DNA of 64,000 nucleotides from Siminovitchia fordii DSM 16014 = CIP 108821 (GTDB taxonomy: Bacteria > Bacillota > Bacilli > Bacillales > Bacillaceae_C): assembly GCF_000374565.1 (NCBI RefSeq), contig NZ_KB894699.1, positions 1-64,000 of the forward strand. The letters run 5' to 3'. Positions 34,130 to 43,478 of this stretch are shown here, one piece after another. The position numbers and the translations under genes were made by a program. Below the pieces are notes generated by a model. That model had not been told where the DNA came from and did no database searches. It worked only from the letters and a program-made list of their open reading frames with translations. Positions within the stretch are counted from its first letter, which is position 1, and each line of letters opens with the position of its first letter.

Positions 34130-35650
34130 ATGGTCATACTTAACGGTAATACACTTACTTTTTCCGAGGTGAAAAAAGTTCTTTATCATCAGGAAAAAGT
34201 TCATTTCTCAGAAGAAAGCATGAAGAGAGTAAAAGAAAGCAGAAAAGCGGTCGAAAAAATTGTTTCTGAAGAAAGGGTCGTCTATGGAATTACAACAGGC
34301 TTTGGAAAATTCAGTGATGTATTTATCGGCAAAGAAGACGTGGGAAAATTACAGTTGAATTTAATTCGCTCCCATGCCTGCGGAGTGGGCGCCCCTTTTC
34401 CAGAAATTGTATCACGGGCGATGGTACTGCTCCGTGCCAACGCGTTGCTGAAAGGTTTTTCCGGTGTTCGTCCAGTTGTCATCGAAAGGCTGTTGGATTT
34501 GATCAACTCGGACATTCATCCGGTGATCCCACAGCAAGGATCCCTGGGAGCCAGCGGGGATTTGGCTCCACTGTCCCACTTAGCCCTTGTTTTAATTGGA
34601 GAAGGAGAAGTCTTTTATAAAGGGAAGAGAACAAGTGCGATGGACGCCTTGATGAATGAAGGGATTTGTCCCATCAACTTGACGGCTAAAGATGGTTTGG
34701 GTCTTATTAACGGAACACAGGCAATGACGGCTATGGGAATTGTTGCTTATTTGGAAGCCGAAAAGCTTGCTTATCAGGCAGAACTCATTTCTGCAGTAAC
34801 AGTTGAAGGGCTGCGCGGTATCATCGATGCATTTGATCAGGATATTCAAGTAGCCCGCGGCTACAGGGAGCAGGTAGAAGTGGCCGAACGGATTCGCGAT
34901 TTTCTGTCAGACAGTCAATTGACAACTAAACAAGGAGAAATCCGCGTTCAGGATGCTTATTCAATCCGCTGCATTCCTCAAGTTCATGGAGCCTCATGGC
35001 AGGCATTGAACTATATAAAAGAGAAACTTGAAATTGAAATGAATGCTGCAACGGATAACCCTTTAGTCTTTCAAAACGAGGAGAAAGTGTTATCGGGCGG
35101 GAATTTTCACGGTCAACCAATCGCATTGGCAATGGATTTTCTGGCGATCGCTGTGGCGGAACTTGCCAACATTTCGGAACGCCGGATTGAACGCTTGGTG
35201 AATCCACAATTGAATGACCTGCCGCCATTTTTAAGTTCTGAGCCGGGCTTGCAGTCAGGAGCCATGATTATGCAATATGTCGCAGCATCATTGGTATCGG
35301 AAAATAAAACATTGGCTCACCCTGCAAGTGTTGATTCCATCCCATCATCTGCGAATCAGGAAGATCATGTAAGCATGGGAACAATTGCATCAAGGCATGC
35401 TTATCAGATTATACAAAATGCAAGACGTGTAATAGCCATTGAAGCGATTTGCAGTTTGCAGGCCGCGGAAATACGGGGAAAAAAGAAAATGGCGGCTATC
35501 ACCAGAGAGTTTTTAGAAGAGGCCAGAGAGGTTGTCCCATTCATTGAACATGACCGGGTATTCTCAAAAGATATTGAGAAGATGTCAGATTGGTTAAAAA
35601 GAGAAACCGCGAACTTTGCCAAAATAAAGAGAAGCAAGACTAAATCATGA
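34130..35650 (+). CDS. hutH: Histidine ammonia-lyase
   Basis: A 506-residue enzyme that deaminates L-histidine to urocanate, the first step of histidine breakdown. The MIO cofactor arises from Ala-Ser-Gly in [20 protein letters not shown]; the family Tyr lid [12 protein letters not shown] and the [12 protein letters not shown] and QEDHVSMG blocks are all present, and the length is normal. RBS AAAGGAGAAT precedes ATG 34130. In relatives hutU, hutI and hutG follow; here none does, so urocanate must be used by enzymes encoded elsewhere or be excreted. Confidence 0.96.
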   Translation: MVILNGNTLTFSEVKKVLYHQEKVHFSEESMKRVKESRKAVEKIVSEERVVYGITTGFGKFSDVFIGKEDVGKLQLNLIRSHACGVGAPFPEIVSRAMVLLRANALLKGFSGVRPVVIERLLDLINSDIHPVIPQQGSLGASGDLAPLSHLALVLIGEGEVFYKGKRTSAMDALMNEGICPINLTAKDGLGLINGTQAMTAMGIVAYLEAEKLAYQAELISAVTVEGLRGIIDAFDQDIQVARGYREQVEVAERIRDFLSDSQLTTKQGEIRVQDAYSIRCIPQVHGASWQALNYIKEKLEIEMNAATDNPLVFQNEEKVLSGGNFHGQPIALAMDFLAIAVAELANISERRIERLVNPQLNDLPPFLSSEPGLQSGAMIMQYVAASLVSENKTLAHPASVDSIPSSANQEDHVSMGTIASRHAYQIIQNARRVIAIEAICSLQAAEIRGKKKMAAITREFLEEAREVVPFIEHDRVFSKDIEKMSDWLKRETANFAKIKRSKTKS

Positions 35651-36089
35651 TTTTTTCCTTAACTAACAAGGCTAACTTTTACCAATAGCAAAGCAAGTTA
35701 GAACGATAAGCTAAGACGAAGTTACTCATGAATAGCTGGAGCACTTGTGCAAGAAAATTATGTTTTCTTTTTTAGAAGAAAGCTATACTGTAGTTCAAAA
35801 TGAATATATTTAAGACGTCTGAAGGTGCTGTAACTCCCGCAGTGCTTGTTCAATAGCTTGGTTCCCTGAAAGAGAGGGACAACACGAATAATATAGGAAT
35901 AAAACCTACCCTAAATGAGCCGGACACTCAATGGTAGGTTTTATTTTTTACTGTCTGACATAATCGCAACTATTAACGCCCTAAATTAACCATCAGCATC
36001 GCGCCCTTACGGGAGTGCGCCGTTGAGTCAACCAATTATGCTATTGCTTTATTAGGTGAACCAGTATCATTTAATCAAAAATACTTTTA
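35651..36089. other. 439-base stretch after hutH with a possible small RNA
   Basis: No coding sense was seen. A strong plus-strand terminator at 35900-35949 has no gene before it other than hutH, 250 bases away. The preceding segment 35820-35895 (two short G/C-rich hairpins) could be a small RNA. A further hairpin around 36000 (GCGCCC...GGGAGTGCGC) resembles repeats seen in bacilli but could not be matched here. Confidence 0.35.
35900..35949 (+). terminator. Strong terminator downstream of hutH
   Basis: TAAAACCTACC (35900-35910) pairs perfectly with GGTAGGTTTTA (35933-35943), followed by TTTTTTA. Confidence 0.8.
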
Positions 36090-36377
36090 TTAAGGAGTTC
36101 CCTCACACGAAAAATACCAGAAATCTTTGGTTTGAATAAATCCACCCCCATTCCACCTATATGTCCATCCATTATCTAACATATTTCCATGTACGAACAT
36201 ATCTTCTCCAGGCAGGTACACATCAATGATCTCTCCACCAGGCCAATCATAAGCTACAGTGTACTCATTAACAAAACCGTGTCCATTACAGGCAGCAGAA
36301 GCCTGGTTTGGTGATACTCCTGCTACAAGCAGTAAACCAAGCACCAAAGCCATGGCTAACCCTTTTGCCTTTCCCAT
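36090..36377 (-). CDS. Small secreted SH3-like protein
   Basis: A 95-residue precursor with a clear signal peptide (MGKAKGLAMALVLGLLLVAG, cleavage after ASA near residue 28). The mature part of about 67 residues has one Cys at each end (ACNGHG and FSCEG), probably a disulfide, and a GEIIDVYLPGEDMFVHGNML / GWTYRWNGGGFIQTKDFWYF core like a bacterial SH3 repeat. RBS AAAGGAGG precedes ATG 36377. Secreted SH3-like proteins often bind cell wall; a bacteriocin role is possible but unsupported. Two 20-base direct repeats lie 43 bases upstream. Confidence 0.75.
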   Translation of the reverse strand: MGKAKGLAMALVLGLLLVAGVSPNQASAACNGHGFVNEYTVAYDWPGGEIIDVYLPGEDMFVHGNMLDNGWTYRWNGGGFIQTKDFWYFSCEGTP

Positions 36378-36419
36378 TTTCCGACCTCCTTTGGAAGATA
36401 TTCACAATTGATATATTCC

Positions 36420-36459
36420 CTTGTCAGAGATAATGAAAACTTGTCAGAGATAATAAAAA
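36420..36459. repeat. Tandem pair of 20-base direct repeats
   Basis: CTTGTCAGAGATAATGAAAA is followed directly by a near-identical copy (CTTGTCAGAGATAATAAAAA, one mismatch). On the minus strand they lie at about -45 to -85 from the start of the secreted SH3-like gene, a suitable place for a regulator that binds in tandem. Confidence 0.6.
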
Positions 36460-36714
36460 GAACCTATTGATCCAATTTCACTCCGCCCTATGGTTGTTTT
36501 TTTGCGGCAATTAATCACCTTAGTATCTGGTCAGCTAAATCTGTCTTAATTAATAGTATGTTAAAAGGAGTGAATAATGGTTTAGTCAGCGTTTTCAATG
36601 TGAATTTTTTAGATTCCATGTCCTAAATTAGCAAGAATTGTCAATCGATTATGGATTTACCTAAATGGTTTTTCAGCGTTATGATGGTGTTATGAGAAAG
36701 TAGTGAACTAGGTT
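36460..36714. other. AT-rich non-coding stretch
   Basis: No gene, hairpin or repeat found. Confidence 0.4.
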
Positions 36715-37028
36715 TATCGTCCTTTAGATGTTACAACCCAACTAAACATTAAAGAATCTACATTGAGAAAGTACTTTTTCCAATAAAGAGACGGGGATAA
36801 AATTTCAGCGTAACAGTCAAAATCAAAGATGGTATAATGATATTGACGTTATTGTTTTAAGGAAGCTTGTGACGCTGAAGAATAACAGCAAATGACATTG
36901 AAATTGACACGATTTTTTATAGTCTAAGAAGGGGGGCATCAGGGGTTTTAACCGATACAGAGCGTTATACCAGCGACATATCGAGACTAAAGAATGAGGT
37001 GAATAATCAAAAACGGGTTTTTCGTTAA
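36715..37028 (+). pseudogene. Relic of a plasmid/phage-type HTH protein (DUF3967-like)
   Basis: Three frames give successive parts: YRPLDVTTQLNIKESTLRKY, then FQRNSQNQRWYNDIDVIVLR and KLVTLKNNS, then SGVLTDTERYTSDISRLKNE with a stop at 37026. The first is a MerR-like helix-turn-helix; the whole resembles HTH proteins of Bacillus plasmids and phages that carry DUF3967. There are at least two frame changes and one internal stop. It marks an old mobile-element insertion. Confidence 0.55.
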
Positions 37029-37217
37029 TTCACTTTTATCTGATGATGTCCAGAGTTAATTCTATAAAAATATACATTTCCCAAGCTGCCAATCGAAAAA
37101 GAACAATTAAGGAAATAGAGTGATTATTCAATAATTACGAAGGGGGCATTATCAGGAATCTTCTATTAGAATGATTAAATAGAATGATTAAACAAGCAGA
37201 TATTTAAAGGAGCGTCG

Positions 37218-37682
37218 ATGAAAATAAAAGTTCAATTGAGAATGGCAACTGAGCAGGATTTGGAAAAAATTGTGGAAATGTTGGCTGATGATGATTTGGG
37301 AATGAAAAGAGAACGCTACGAACAGCCCTTGCCGGAAAGCTACATAAACGCCTTTAAAGCTATTGCGGCGGATCCTAACATTGAACTTGTTGTGGCATGT
37401 CGCGGAAATGAAGTGATTGGCGTCCAACAGATTACCTTTACACCGCATATTACTTATCAAGGTGGGTGGAGGGCAACGATAGAGGGAGTAAGAACCTCTT
37501 CTTCGGAACGCGGGAAAGGAGTTGGGAGTAATCTGATCAATTGGGCCATCCAACGAGCCAAAGATCGTGGTTGCCATTTAGTTCAACTTACCACGGATAA
37601 GAAGCGTACAGAGACGTTACGATTTTACGAGCATTTGGGATTTAAAGCTACACATGAGGGATTGAAGATGTCTCTTCATTAA
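37218..37682 (+). CDS. GNAT-family N-acetyltransferase
   Basis: A 154-residue acetyltransferase. The acetyl-CoA site is EGVRTSSSERGKGVGSNLIN (R/QxxGxG/A type: RGKGVG), with ELVVACRGNEVIGVQQITFT forming the central strands and FYEHLGFKATHEGLKMSL the C-terminal end. RBS AAAGGAGCG precedes ATG 37218. Substrate unknown. Confidence 0.88.
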   Translation: MKIKVQLRMATEQDLEKIVEMLADDDLGMKRERYEQPLPESYINAFKAIAADPNIELVVACRGNEVIGVQQITFTPHITYQGGWRATIEGVRTSSSERGKGVGSNLINWAIQRAKDRGCHLVQLTTDKKRTETLRFYEHLGFKATHEGLKMSLH

Positions 37683-37775
37683 GGAAAAAACTTTTAATAC
37701 AGCCCTATATTTAATAGACTTATAGGCAAAGGAAGAAATGGCAAAGAACTTTATCCACATAAAGGAGGAATTAAT

Positions 37776-38228
37776 TTGGGACAAGCAAAGCAAATGATGA
37801 ATGAATGGTTGGAACACCGAAAGGTTTTGGAAGAATTACTGGAAACCGTTGATGACAAACATATCAATTTTAAACCCTGGGAAGGGGCCATGACACTTGG
37901 TGAACTTGCGTTGCATGTGGCTGGATGGAATGATGTGTTCGTCACAATGGTCAAGACAGAAGAATTTGGTTCGCCCGACATACCTGAATGCCAGACGATG
38001 GCTGACGTGCGCAAAGCTGTAAAGCACTTTACGGAAAAAACAAAAGCTACATACGAATCATTTTCTGATGCCGATTTAGAAGCTGAAAATAATTCATCGC
38101 ATCCAAAACTTAAAGGCCCGAAAAAAAAATACCTTTCCGCCATGTATGATCACGAGGTTCACCATAAAGGCCAACTTTTTGTGTACGCGCGTATGGCAGG
38201 CTCAAAAGAAGTTCCATTTTTTCGCTAA
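37776..38228 (+). CDS. DinB-family protein
   Basis: A 150-residue four-helix protein of the DinB/YfiT-like group. A likely metal triad is His in LALHVAGWNDVF, and the two His of YDHEVHHKGQLFVYARMAG. The start is TTG 37776 behind AGGAGG. Members bind divalent metals and some transfer thiol groups (for example bacillithiol transferases); which reaction applies here is not clear. It follows the acetyltransferase on the same strand at 93 bases. Confidence 0.83.
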   Translation: MGQAKQMMNEWLEHRKVLEELLETVDDKHINFKPWEGAMTLGELALHVAGWNDVFVTMVKTEEFGSPDIPECQTMADVRKAVKHFTEKTKATYESFSDADLEAENNSSHPKLKGPKKKYLSAMYDHEVHHKGQLFVYARMAGSKEVPFFR

Positions 38229-38521
38229 ATGGTCAAGTCTCCTGGTTCTATTATCAGGTACAAATGTAAAAAGGAAAGTGTTTACTTCAAGTGAGGCAGT
38301 GTAACGCTTAGAAAGATTGTGACAGGGGCTTCCTTACAGAATTGCTAAATGGGAACGATTACATAAAGATGACTCATGAAGTGAAACTTTAGGAAAAATG
38401 ATTTAATTCGCTGCTTCCTTAAATAGGGAGTATCAAATGTGGAGATTAGACTGTTTAATGAAAGAGGAACGATTATATAATAATCTCTAGAACGTGAGTA
38501 GCAGCCTCTAACGTTGCAGAA

Positions 38522-38575
38522 ATAGACCATCCCCGAACGTTTGTAGTCCTAAGGGAGGTCTATTTCTTTTTGTTT
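38522..38575 (-). pseudogene. Relic of a holin-like type I toxin locus
   Basis: AAATAGACC (38521-38529) and GGTCTATTT (38562-38570), followed by CTTTTTG, repeat the toxin terminator at 17484-17537 almost exactly, including AAGGGAGGTCTATTTC. On the minus strand the frame just before the hairpin reads ...KNKKK and stop, matching the toxin tail, but the hydrophobic helix is gone. Confidence 0.5.
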
Positions 38576-38650
38576 TTCCAGTATCAAGTATGAAAAATCG
38601 ATCGAATGAGGATTCCGGGGGAATCACATGATTAAGATGGTTCCGCTCTA

Positions 38651-38701
38651 TTGAAATGTTTGTTCTATATTTGGTATAATTCAATATAGGAACATAGGTT
38701 C
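38651..38701 (+). promoter_or_regulatory. Promoter with a LexA-like box, orphan
   Basis: TTGAAA (38651-38656) and TATAAT (38675-38680) are 18 bases apart. GAACATAGGTTC (38690-38701) has the GAAC-N4-GTTC form of Bacillus LexA sites, placed just after the start of transcription. The reading frame behind it is only about 16 codons, so the SOS gene it served has been lost. Confidence 0.45.
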
Positions 38702-39014
38702 GATGAGGGAGTATCGAATATAAAATACTGATGTACATGAAAAACACAAGTCATGCTCTTTCAATAAAAGGTCCAGAAAATTGAATACCTCATGAACTGT
38801 AATATTCTTTATATTTTACCAGGAAACCATTTTCTAGAACGCTCTATTTGCAGCTGATAGCCATAAATGATAAAAGCAAATACATAATAATATAAAAATG
38901 TGAATCCGTTTAAAATTAACTAATTTATAAATGTTTTGTTGGGATGTATTTAATGTCTATCATTAAAAAGTTGAAAATCCTTCCCCCAAAAAAAGGGTAA
39001 ATGGAGGTATAAAA

Positions 39015-41201
39015 ATGGTTAGTTTAATTATTTCAGAAAAACCATCCGTCGCAAAAAACATTGCAGATGCGTTAAATATAAAAAATAGAAAAGATGGATA
39101 CTTCGAAGGAAATGACTATATTGTTACTTGGGCTTTTGGACATTTATTACAACTTTATGATGTGAAGGATTACGATGAAGGACTGGCAAAGTGGAGAATG
39201 GAAAACTTCCCTTTTATCCCTTCTAAATTTCGATACAAAGTAAAAAGTGACCCTCGTAAAAAAGAAAAAGAAGATCTTGGGGCTAAAAAGCAGTTGAAAA
39301 TCATCTATCACTTAATCCAGCGAAATGATGTAGATTCTGTGATACAAGCTTGTGATTATGATCGTGAAGGGCAAGTCATTGGAGACACGGTTATTTATAA
39401 TCTCAAGACAAATAAACAAATTTATCGATTATTATTGAACGAATGGACTCCAGAAGAAGTGTTAAAAGGACTTCAAAACTTAAAGCCTAATACGGAAATG
39501 AGGCCTCTTCTAGACGCTGGTACTAGCCGTCAGTGGGCTGATTGGGTAATTGGCATTAATTTAACCTCTGTGGCAACATTGAAGTATCAAAAGGGTTCTG
39601 GAAAAGCACTGAACATTGGAAGAGTGCTACTTCCTACGTTAAAAATTATTTATAATCGAGATAAAGAAATTGAAAACTTTGTACCTGAAGATTACTTTAA
39701 ATTAGCCGCTACATTTAAAACAAAAGATAGTAAAGAGTACGAAGGGATATATGTGGAAGATGAAGAGGATAAATTCAAGGATAAAAAAACCTTGGAATTA
39801 ATACAACAAGCTCTAAATAATCAATCAGCCACTATCATAGACAAGAAAGTCGAACTAAAAAAAGAATATCCCCCATATTTATTTAACCTTTCGAACTTAC
39901 AAGGTTTTATAACAAGTAAATATAAAGGCTGGACTTCTGATAAAGTCCTAAAAGTAGCTCAATCCCTTTATGAAAAGAAATATATTACGTATCCACGTAC
40001 TGCCAGTGTAGTATTGGAAGAAAGTTTAGTAGATAAGGCAGCTAAGGTACTCAATAATCTAAAAAAAGGACTGCCATATGAAAATGAAATTACTTTTGCG
40101 AAAAAGAAACGTGTTTTTGATAATTCTAAAGTTGAAAGTCACAGTGCAATAACTCCGACATATTTACTTCCAAAATCCTTAATGAAGGATGAGGAAATTG
40201 TGTATAATGCAATCAAAAATCGTTTTATTATGCAGTTTATGCCGATTGCTGAACATGAGGAAACTAAAATAATGACTAAAGTTAATACTGATGAAATTAA
40301 AGGTCTGTTTGCATCAAAAGGGAAAGTACAGCTAGTTGAAGGATGGAAAAAAGTTGAGAAAATTGAATCTAAGGATACTATCTTACCTATAGTAAATATA
40401 GATGAGATTGTTAGTATTATAGATCATAAATTGACTTCTCATGTGACGAAACCACCAAAGCACCATACAGAAAAAACACTATTAAGAGTAATGGAAACAT
40501 GCGGCAAGGGTAAAGAGAAAGAGGCTGAAGACAGTGAAGAAATGATGGCTGCTATTTTAAGTGGTTATAGCATTGGTACTCCAGCTACAAGAGCTGAAAC
40601 AATAAAAAAGTTAAAAGATGTCGGCTATATTACTACACAAAATAAAAATTTAATCTGTACGGAACTGGGAAGAAAGTTAGTTGAAACATTTCCAGTAAAG
40701 GAATTATTTGATTTAGAATTCACTGGTAAATTGGAAAAAACATTGGCTGATATTGAAAAGCAAAAGGTTAATAAAGAAAGTTTCTTGAATTTAATTTTTG
40801 ATTTTACAACAGATGCTGTTAAAACAATTAAAAATGAAAAAGACATCATTATTAATGAAATATCAGATAAAAAGAAGTCCATTGAGGTTCTTGGCAAATG
40901 TCCTCTTTGTGGGCATGGAATTATTGAAGGACAGAAAGGCTTTGGATGTAGAAATTGGAAAAATGGCTGTAAATTTGTCATTTGGAAAAATGATAAGTTT
41001 TTAGCAGCGATGAAAAAGAAACCTACAAAAACAATGGTAAAAAGCCTTTTGAAAAATGGAATCGTTTTGGCTAAAGGACTAACCAGTAAAAAAGGCAATA
41101 AATTTGATGCTTATTTACGATATGAGAAAAATTCTGATAACGAATATTTTAGTTGGAAGATGGAGTTTCTTGAAAAGAAAAAGGTTAAGAGTGAAAACTA
41201 A
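39015..41201 (+). CDS. topB: DNA topoisomerase III, type IA
   Basis: A 728-residue topoisomerase that passes single strands through a transient break. The Toprim domain starts SLIISEKPSVAKNIADALN and continues to QACDYDREGQVIGDTV, where the usual DxDREG metal site is intact. The active-site Tyr lies in KKYITYPRTASVVLEE. A C-terminal zinc-ribbon unit has CPLCGHGIIEG and GCRNWKNGC, followed by a helical tail. RBS ATGGAGG precedes ATG 39015. The divergence from the core pattern suggests an accessory or plasmid-type TopB rather than the housekeeping copy, but this is a guess. Confidence 0.93.
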   Translation: MVSLIISEKPSVAKNIADALNIKNRKDGYFEGNDYIVTWAFGHLLQLYDVKDYDEGLAKWRMENFPFIPSKFRYKVKSDPRKKEKEDLGAKKQLKIIYHLIQRNDVDSVIQACDYDREGQVIGDTVIYNLKTNKQIYRLLLNEWTPEEVLKGLQNLKPNTEMRPLLDAGTSRQWADWVIGINLTSVATLKYQKGSGKALNIGRVLLPTLKIIYNRDKEIENFVPEDYFKLAATFKTKDSKEYEGIYVEDEEDKFKDKKTLELIQQALNNQSATIIDKKVELKKEYPPYLFNLSNLQGFITSKYKGWTSDKVLKVAQSLYEKKYITYPRTASVVLEESLVDKAAKVLNNLKKGLPYENEITFAKKKRVFDNSKVESHSAITPTYLLPKSLMKDEEIVYNAIKNRFIMQFMPIAEHEETKIMTKVNTDEIKGLFASKGKVQLVEGWKKVEKIESKDTILPIVNIDEIVSIIDHKLTSHVTKPPKHHTEKTLLRVMETCGKGKEKEAEDSEEMMAAILSGYSIGTPATRAETIKKLKDVGYITTQNKNLICTELGRKLVETFPVKELFDLEFTGKLEKTLADIEKQKVNKESFLNLIFDFTTDAVKTIKNEKDIIINEISDKKKSIEVLGKCPLCGHGIIEGQKGFGCRNWKNGCKFVIWKNDKFLAAMKKKPTKTMVKSLLKNGIVLAKGLTSKKGNKFDAYLRYEKNSDNEYFSWKMEFLEKKKVKSEN

Positions 41202-41220
41202 ATGTGATAATAAATTAAAA

Positions 41221-41250
41221 AGAAAGCGAATGTGTTGCTATTTGCTTTCT
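41221..41250 (+). terminator. Terminator of topB
   Basis: AGAAAGCGAAT (41221-41231) pairs with ATTTGCTTTCT (41240-41250, one G-U), followed by TCCTTATT. The remaining 250 bases up to 41503 hold no gene. Confidence 0.65.
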
Positions 41251-41503
41251 TCCTTATTAATAAGATGTTTTTCTAATAGATAATTGATTATGAAAAATTC
41301 CTTTCTTAATATACCTTTTAAAGGTTTGACCTAAAGTTGGTTCATTTTTAAAAAAATTCCGATAGTTTATAGAGAGGTTTTATCCAATTAAAATTAACGG
41401 GGGAGGATTGTGACAATTTCGCAAACGGGCCTTTTGACAAGAAGTTCCCAACTAATGAAATGTGATCACAAAAATTCGGTAAGGCTTGGGAGAAGTTTTT
41501 GTA

Positions 41504-42190
41504 TTATTTTTTAAACCGATAACCGACACCCCAAATTGTTTCGATATATTGGGGATTAGAAGGATCCTCCTCAATTTTTTCTCTAATTTTCCTGATATGA
41601 ACCGTAACTGTCGTATTGTCTCCAATTGAATCATATCCCCAAATGCGTTCAAATAAATGATCCTTACTGAAGACGATGTTTGGGTTTGCTGCTAGAAAAT
41701 ACAGCAAATCAAATTCCTTAGCAGTAAATGTTTTTTCTTCCCCATTAATAAGTACTTGTCTTGAGTCACTATGAATAGCTAGGCTCCTAATTTGAATATC
41801 ATTTTGTTTGTGTTCACGATTTATTAAACGATTGTATCTTGCAATATGAGCCTTCACACGGGCCACCAACTCATTTGGGTTAAACGGTTTTACAATATAA
41901 TCATCAGCCCCTCGATCAAAACCTCGGATTTTGTCTATATCTTCTTTTCTAGCTGTTACCATTAATATTGGGATATCCAATATTTTTCGTAACTCCTTGC
42001 ATAATTCAAACCCATCTACCCCCGGAAGCATTAAGTCCAATATAATAAGATTATAAGCGTTCGCTTTTGCATGTTTTAGTCCTTCCTCGCCAGTAGTTAC
42101 AATATCACTATCGAACCCATTAACTTCCAAGTAATCCCGTTCTAATTCAGCAATGTGTAGTTCATCTTCAATAATTAATATTCTTGGCAC
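41504..42190 (-). CDS. OmpR/PhoB-family response regulator
   Basis: A 228-residue regulator: receiver domain with acidic pocket IIEDE near residue 8, phosphoacceptor Asp in LIILDLMLPGVDGFELC (about 52), Lys in DDYIVKPFNPNELVARVKAH; C-terminal winged helix with EFDLLYFLAANPNIVFSKDH and TVTVHIRKIREKIEEDPSNP. It starts with GTG one base after the stop of the kinase gene, so kinase and regulator are translated from one message. Target genes may include the small membrane proteins or a lost ABC transporter upstream. Confidence 0.92.
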   Translation of the reverse strand: MPRILIIEDELHIAELERDYLEVNGFDSDIVTTGEEGLKHAKANAYNLIILDLMLPGVDGFELCKELRKILDIPILMVTARKEDIDKIRGFDRGADDYIVKPFNPNELVARVKAHIARYNRLINREHKQNDIQIRSLAIHSDSRQVLINGEEKTFTAKEFDLLYFLAANPNIVFSKDHLFERIWGYDSIGDNTTVTVHIRKIREKIEEDPSNPQYIETIWGVGYRFKK

Positions 42191-42191
42191 T

Positions 42192-43286
42192 TTATATCAC
42201 CTTTTTCAGTTTAAAATAAATACTTGTACCTTTTCCTAATTCACTTTCCGCCCAAACCTTTCCGCCATGTTTTTCAATAATTTTCTTAACAATTGATAAT
42301 CCAAGCCCACTTCCGCCAGTCTTTGAGTTTCTTGAAGTATCCGTACGATAAAAATCTTCAAAAATATAGGGGATATCTTCCTTTCTTATACCACTACCAT
42401 TATCCTTCATTTCTACAATGACCTCATCAGGCTTGGATACTAAACGAACCTGGATTTCTTTACGATTGTTATCCATATAATTCAAACTGTTTTGGATAAT
42501 ATTTGTTACAACACGTTTCAATTTCTCTCTATCAGCTTCAACTACATAAGAATCTTCCTTATTTGCCAAAAGTGTTGCAGTACCATGTACTTTTTCTAAA
42601 TTAAACGCTAATTCATCAACTAAATCAGTAAAAAAGGAGTGTAGATCTACCTTCTCATAATTGAATGGTAGTCTTTGTAAATCCAGCTTAGAATATAAAA
42701 ATAATTCGTCTATTAAACCGTCCATATCATTTGCAGTTTTATAAATTATGTTCATATAACGATTTAACTTTTCAGGAGTATTTGCCACCCCATCTTGAAT
42801 TCCCATTACATAGCCTTTTATGGAAGTTAAAGGGGTTTTCAAATCATGAGATATACATGCAATCAACTCTTGGCGGTTTTTTTCATATTGTATTTGTGTT
42901 TCCTTTGCCTCTTTAATTTTTAAACGCATATCCTCAAAGGTATTGCTAAGTTCGCCCAATTCATCTCTTTTATTGGATTCAATACTATATTCTAAATCAC
43001 CATCACTAATTTTTTTTGCCGCAATGGATAGTTTCTTTATTGGGGTTATAATACTTTTAGAAACATAGTATGTTAATAATCCATTTGTTATAATTAATAT
43101 TAGTACCAATGCGATAAATCGAAAACTGATAAAAAATTTTAATTCATCGCCGTGAGGATCTCCTTTAAATACGATGAATAGTAAATACGCCCCAATAATC
43201 TCCACTAAAAATAAACATATAATAGGAATAACAATCATCCCAATGTTTGATAAAAGTAATCGTTTCCTGATTGACAATAGGATCAC
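42192..43286 (-). CDS. Sensor histidine kinase
   Basis: A 364-residue membrane kinase: two transmembrane helices (about 12-40 and 55-74) with a very short extracytoplasmic part, a HAMP linker (75-130), phosphoacceptor His in ACISHDLKTPLTSIKGYVMG (about 146) and an ATPase domain with NIIQNSLNYMD, MKDNGSGIRKEDI and GGSGLGLSIVKKII. The short sensor part is typical of kinases that read signals through a partner such as an ABC transporter. It precedes the regulator gene, the reverse of the usual order. Confidence 0.92.
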   Translation of the reverse strand: MILLSIRKRLLLSNIGMIVIPIICLFLVEIIGAYLLFIVFKGDPHGDELKFFISFRFIALVLILIITNGLLTYYVSKSIITPIKKLSIAAKKISDGDLEYSIESNKRDELGELSNTFEDMRLKIKEAKETQIQYEKNRQELIACISHDLKTPLTSIKGYVMGIQDGVANTPEKLNRYMNIIYKTANDMDGLIDELFLYSKLDLQRLPFNYEKVDLHSFFTDLVDELAFNLEKVHGTATLLANKEDSYVVEADREKLKRVVTNIIQNSLNYMDNNRKEIQVRLVSKPDEVIVEMKDNGSGIRKEDIPYIFEDFYRTDTSRNSKTGGSGLGLSIVKKIIEKHGGKVWAESELGKGTSIYFKLKKVI

Positions 43287-43385
43287 CTTCTAATGTATTG
43301 AACAGTATTGATTCATTATAATAAATACATGGTGAAGAGTTAAGTAAATCTAAGAAAAGGCCTGTCAAGATTGCTTGATAGTCTT

Positions 43386-43478
43386 TTAAAAATCCCATAT
43401 TTGTTCAAATAGCTGCCCATCTTCCATGTAAACGACACGATCATATACATTCAGCATTCTTTCATCTTGTACTTTTTA
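43386..43478 (-). pseudogene. C-terminal relic of an ABC transporter ATPase
   Basis: The minus strand encodes VQDERMLNVYDRVVYMEDGQ followed by LFEQIWDF and a stop at 43386. The pattern DERMxxxxDRVxxMxDG is the end of LolD/BceA-type ATPases. The rest of the gene is absent. It lies directly upstream of the kinase on the same strand, in agreement with a former transporter plus two-component unit. Confidence 0.55.

Larger units (their letters stand above)
38229..39014. other. 786-base stretch with toxin-locus and SOS-promoter relics
   Basis: No intact gene. It contains a hairpin and codon remains related to the type I toxin locus (38522-38575) and a promoter with a LexA-like box (38651-38701) followed only by a 16-codon frame. 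The remaining sequence is AT-rich and silent. Confidence 0.5.

Noticed and set aside
40625-41098. 157-codon minus-strand frame inside topB
   Set aside because: Shadow of the lysine-rich topoisomerase C-terminus, giving a phenylalanine-rich artefact.
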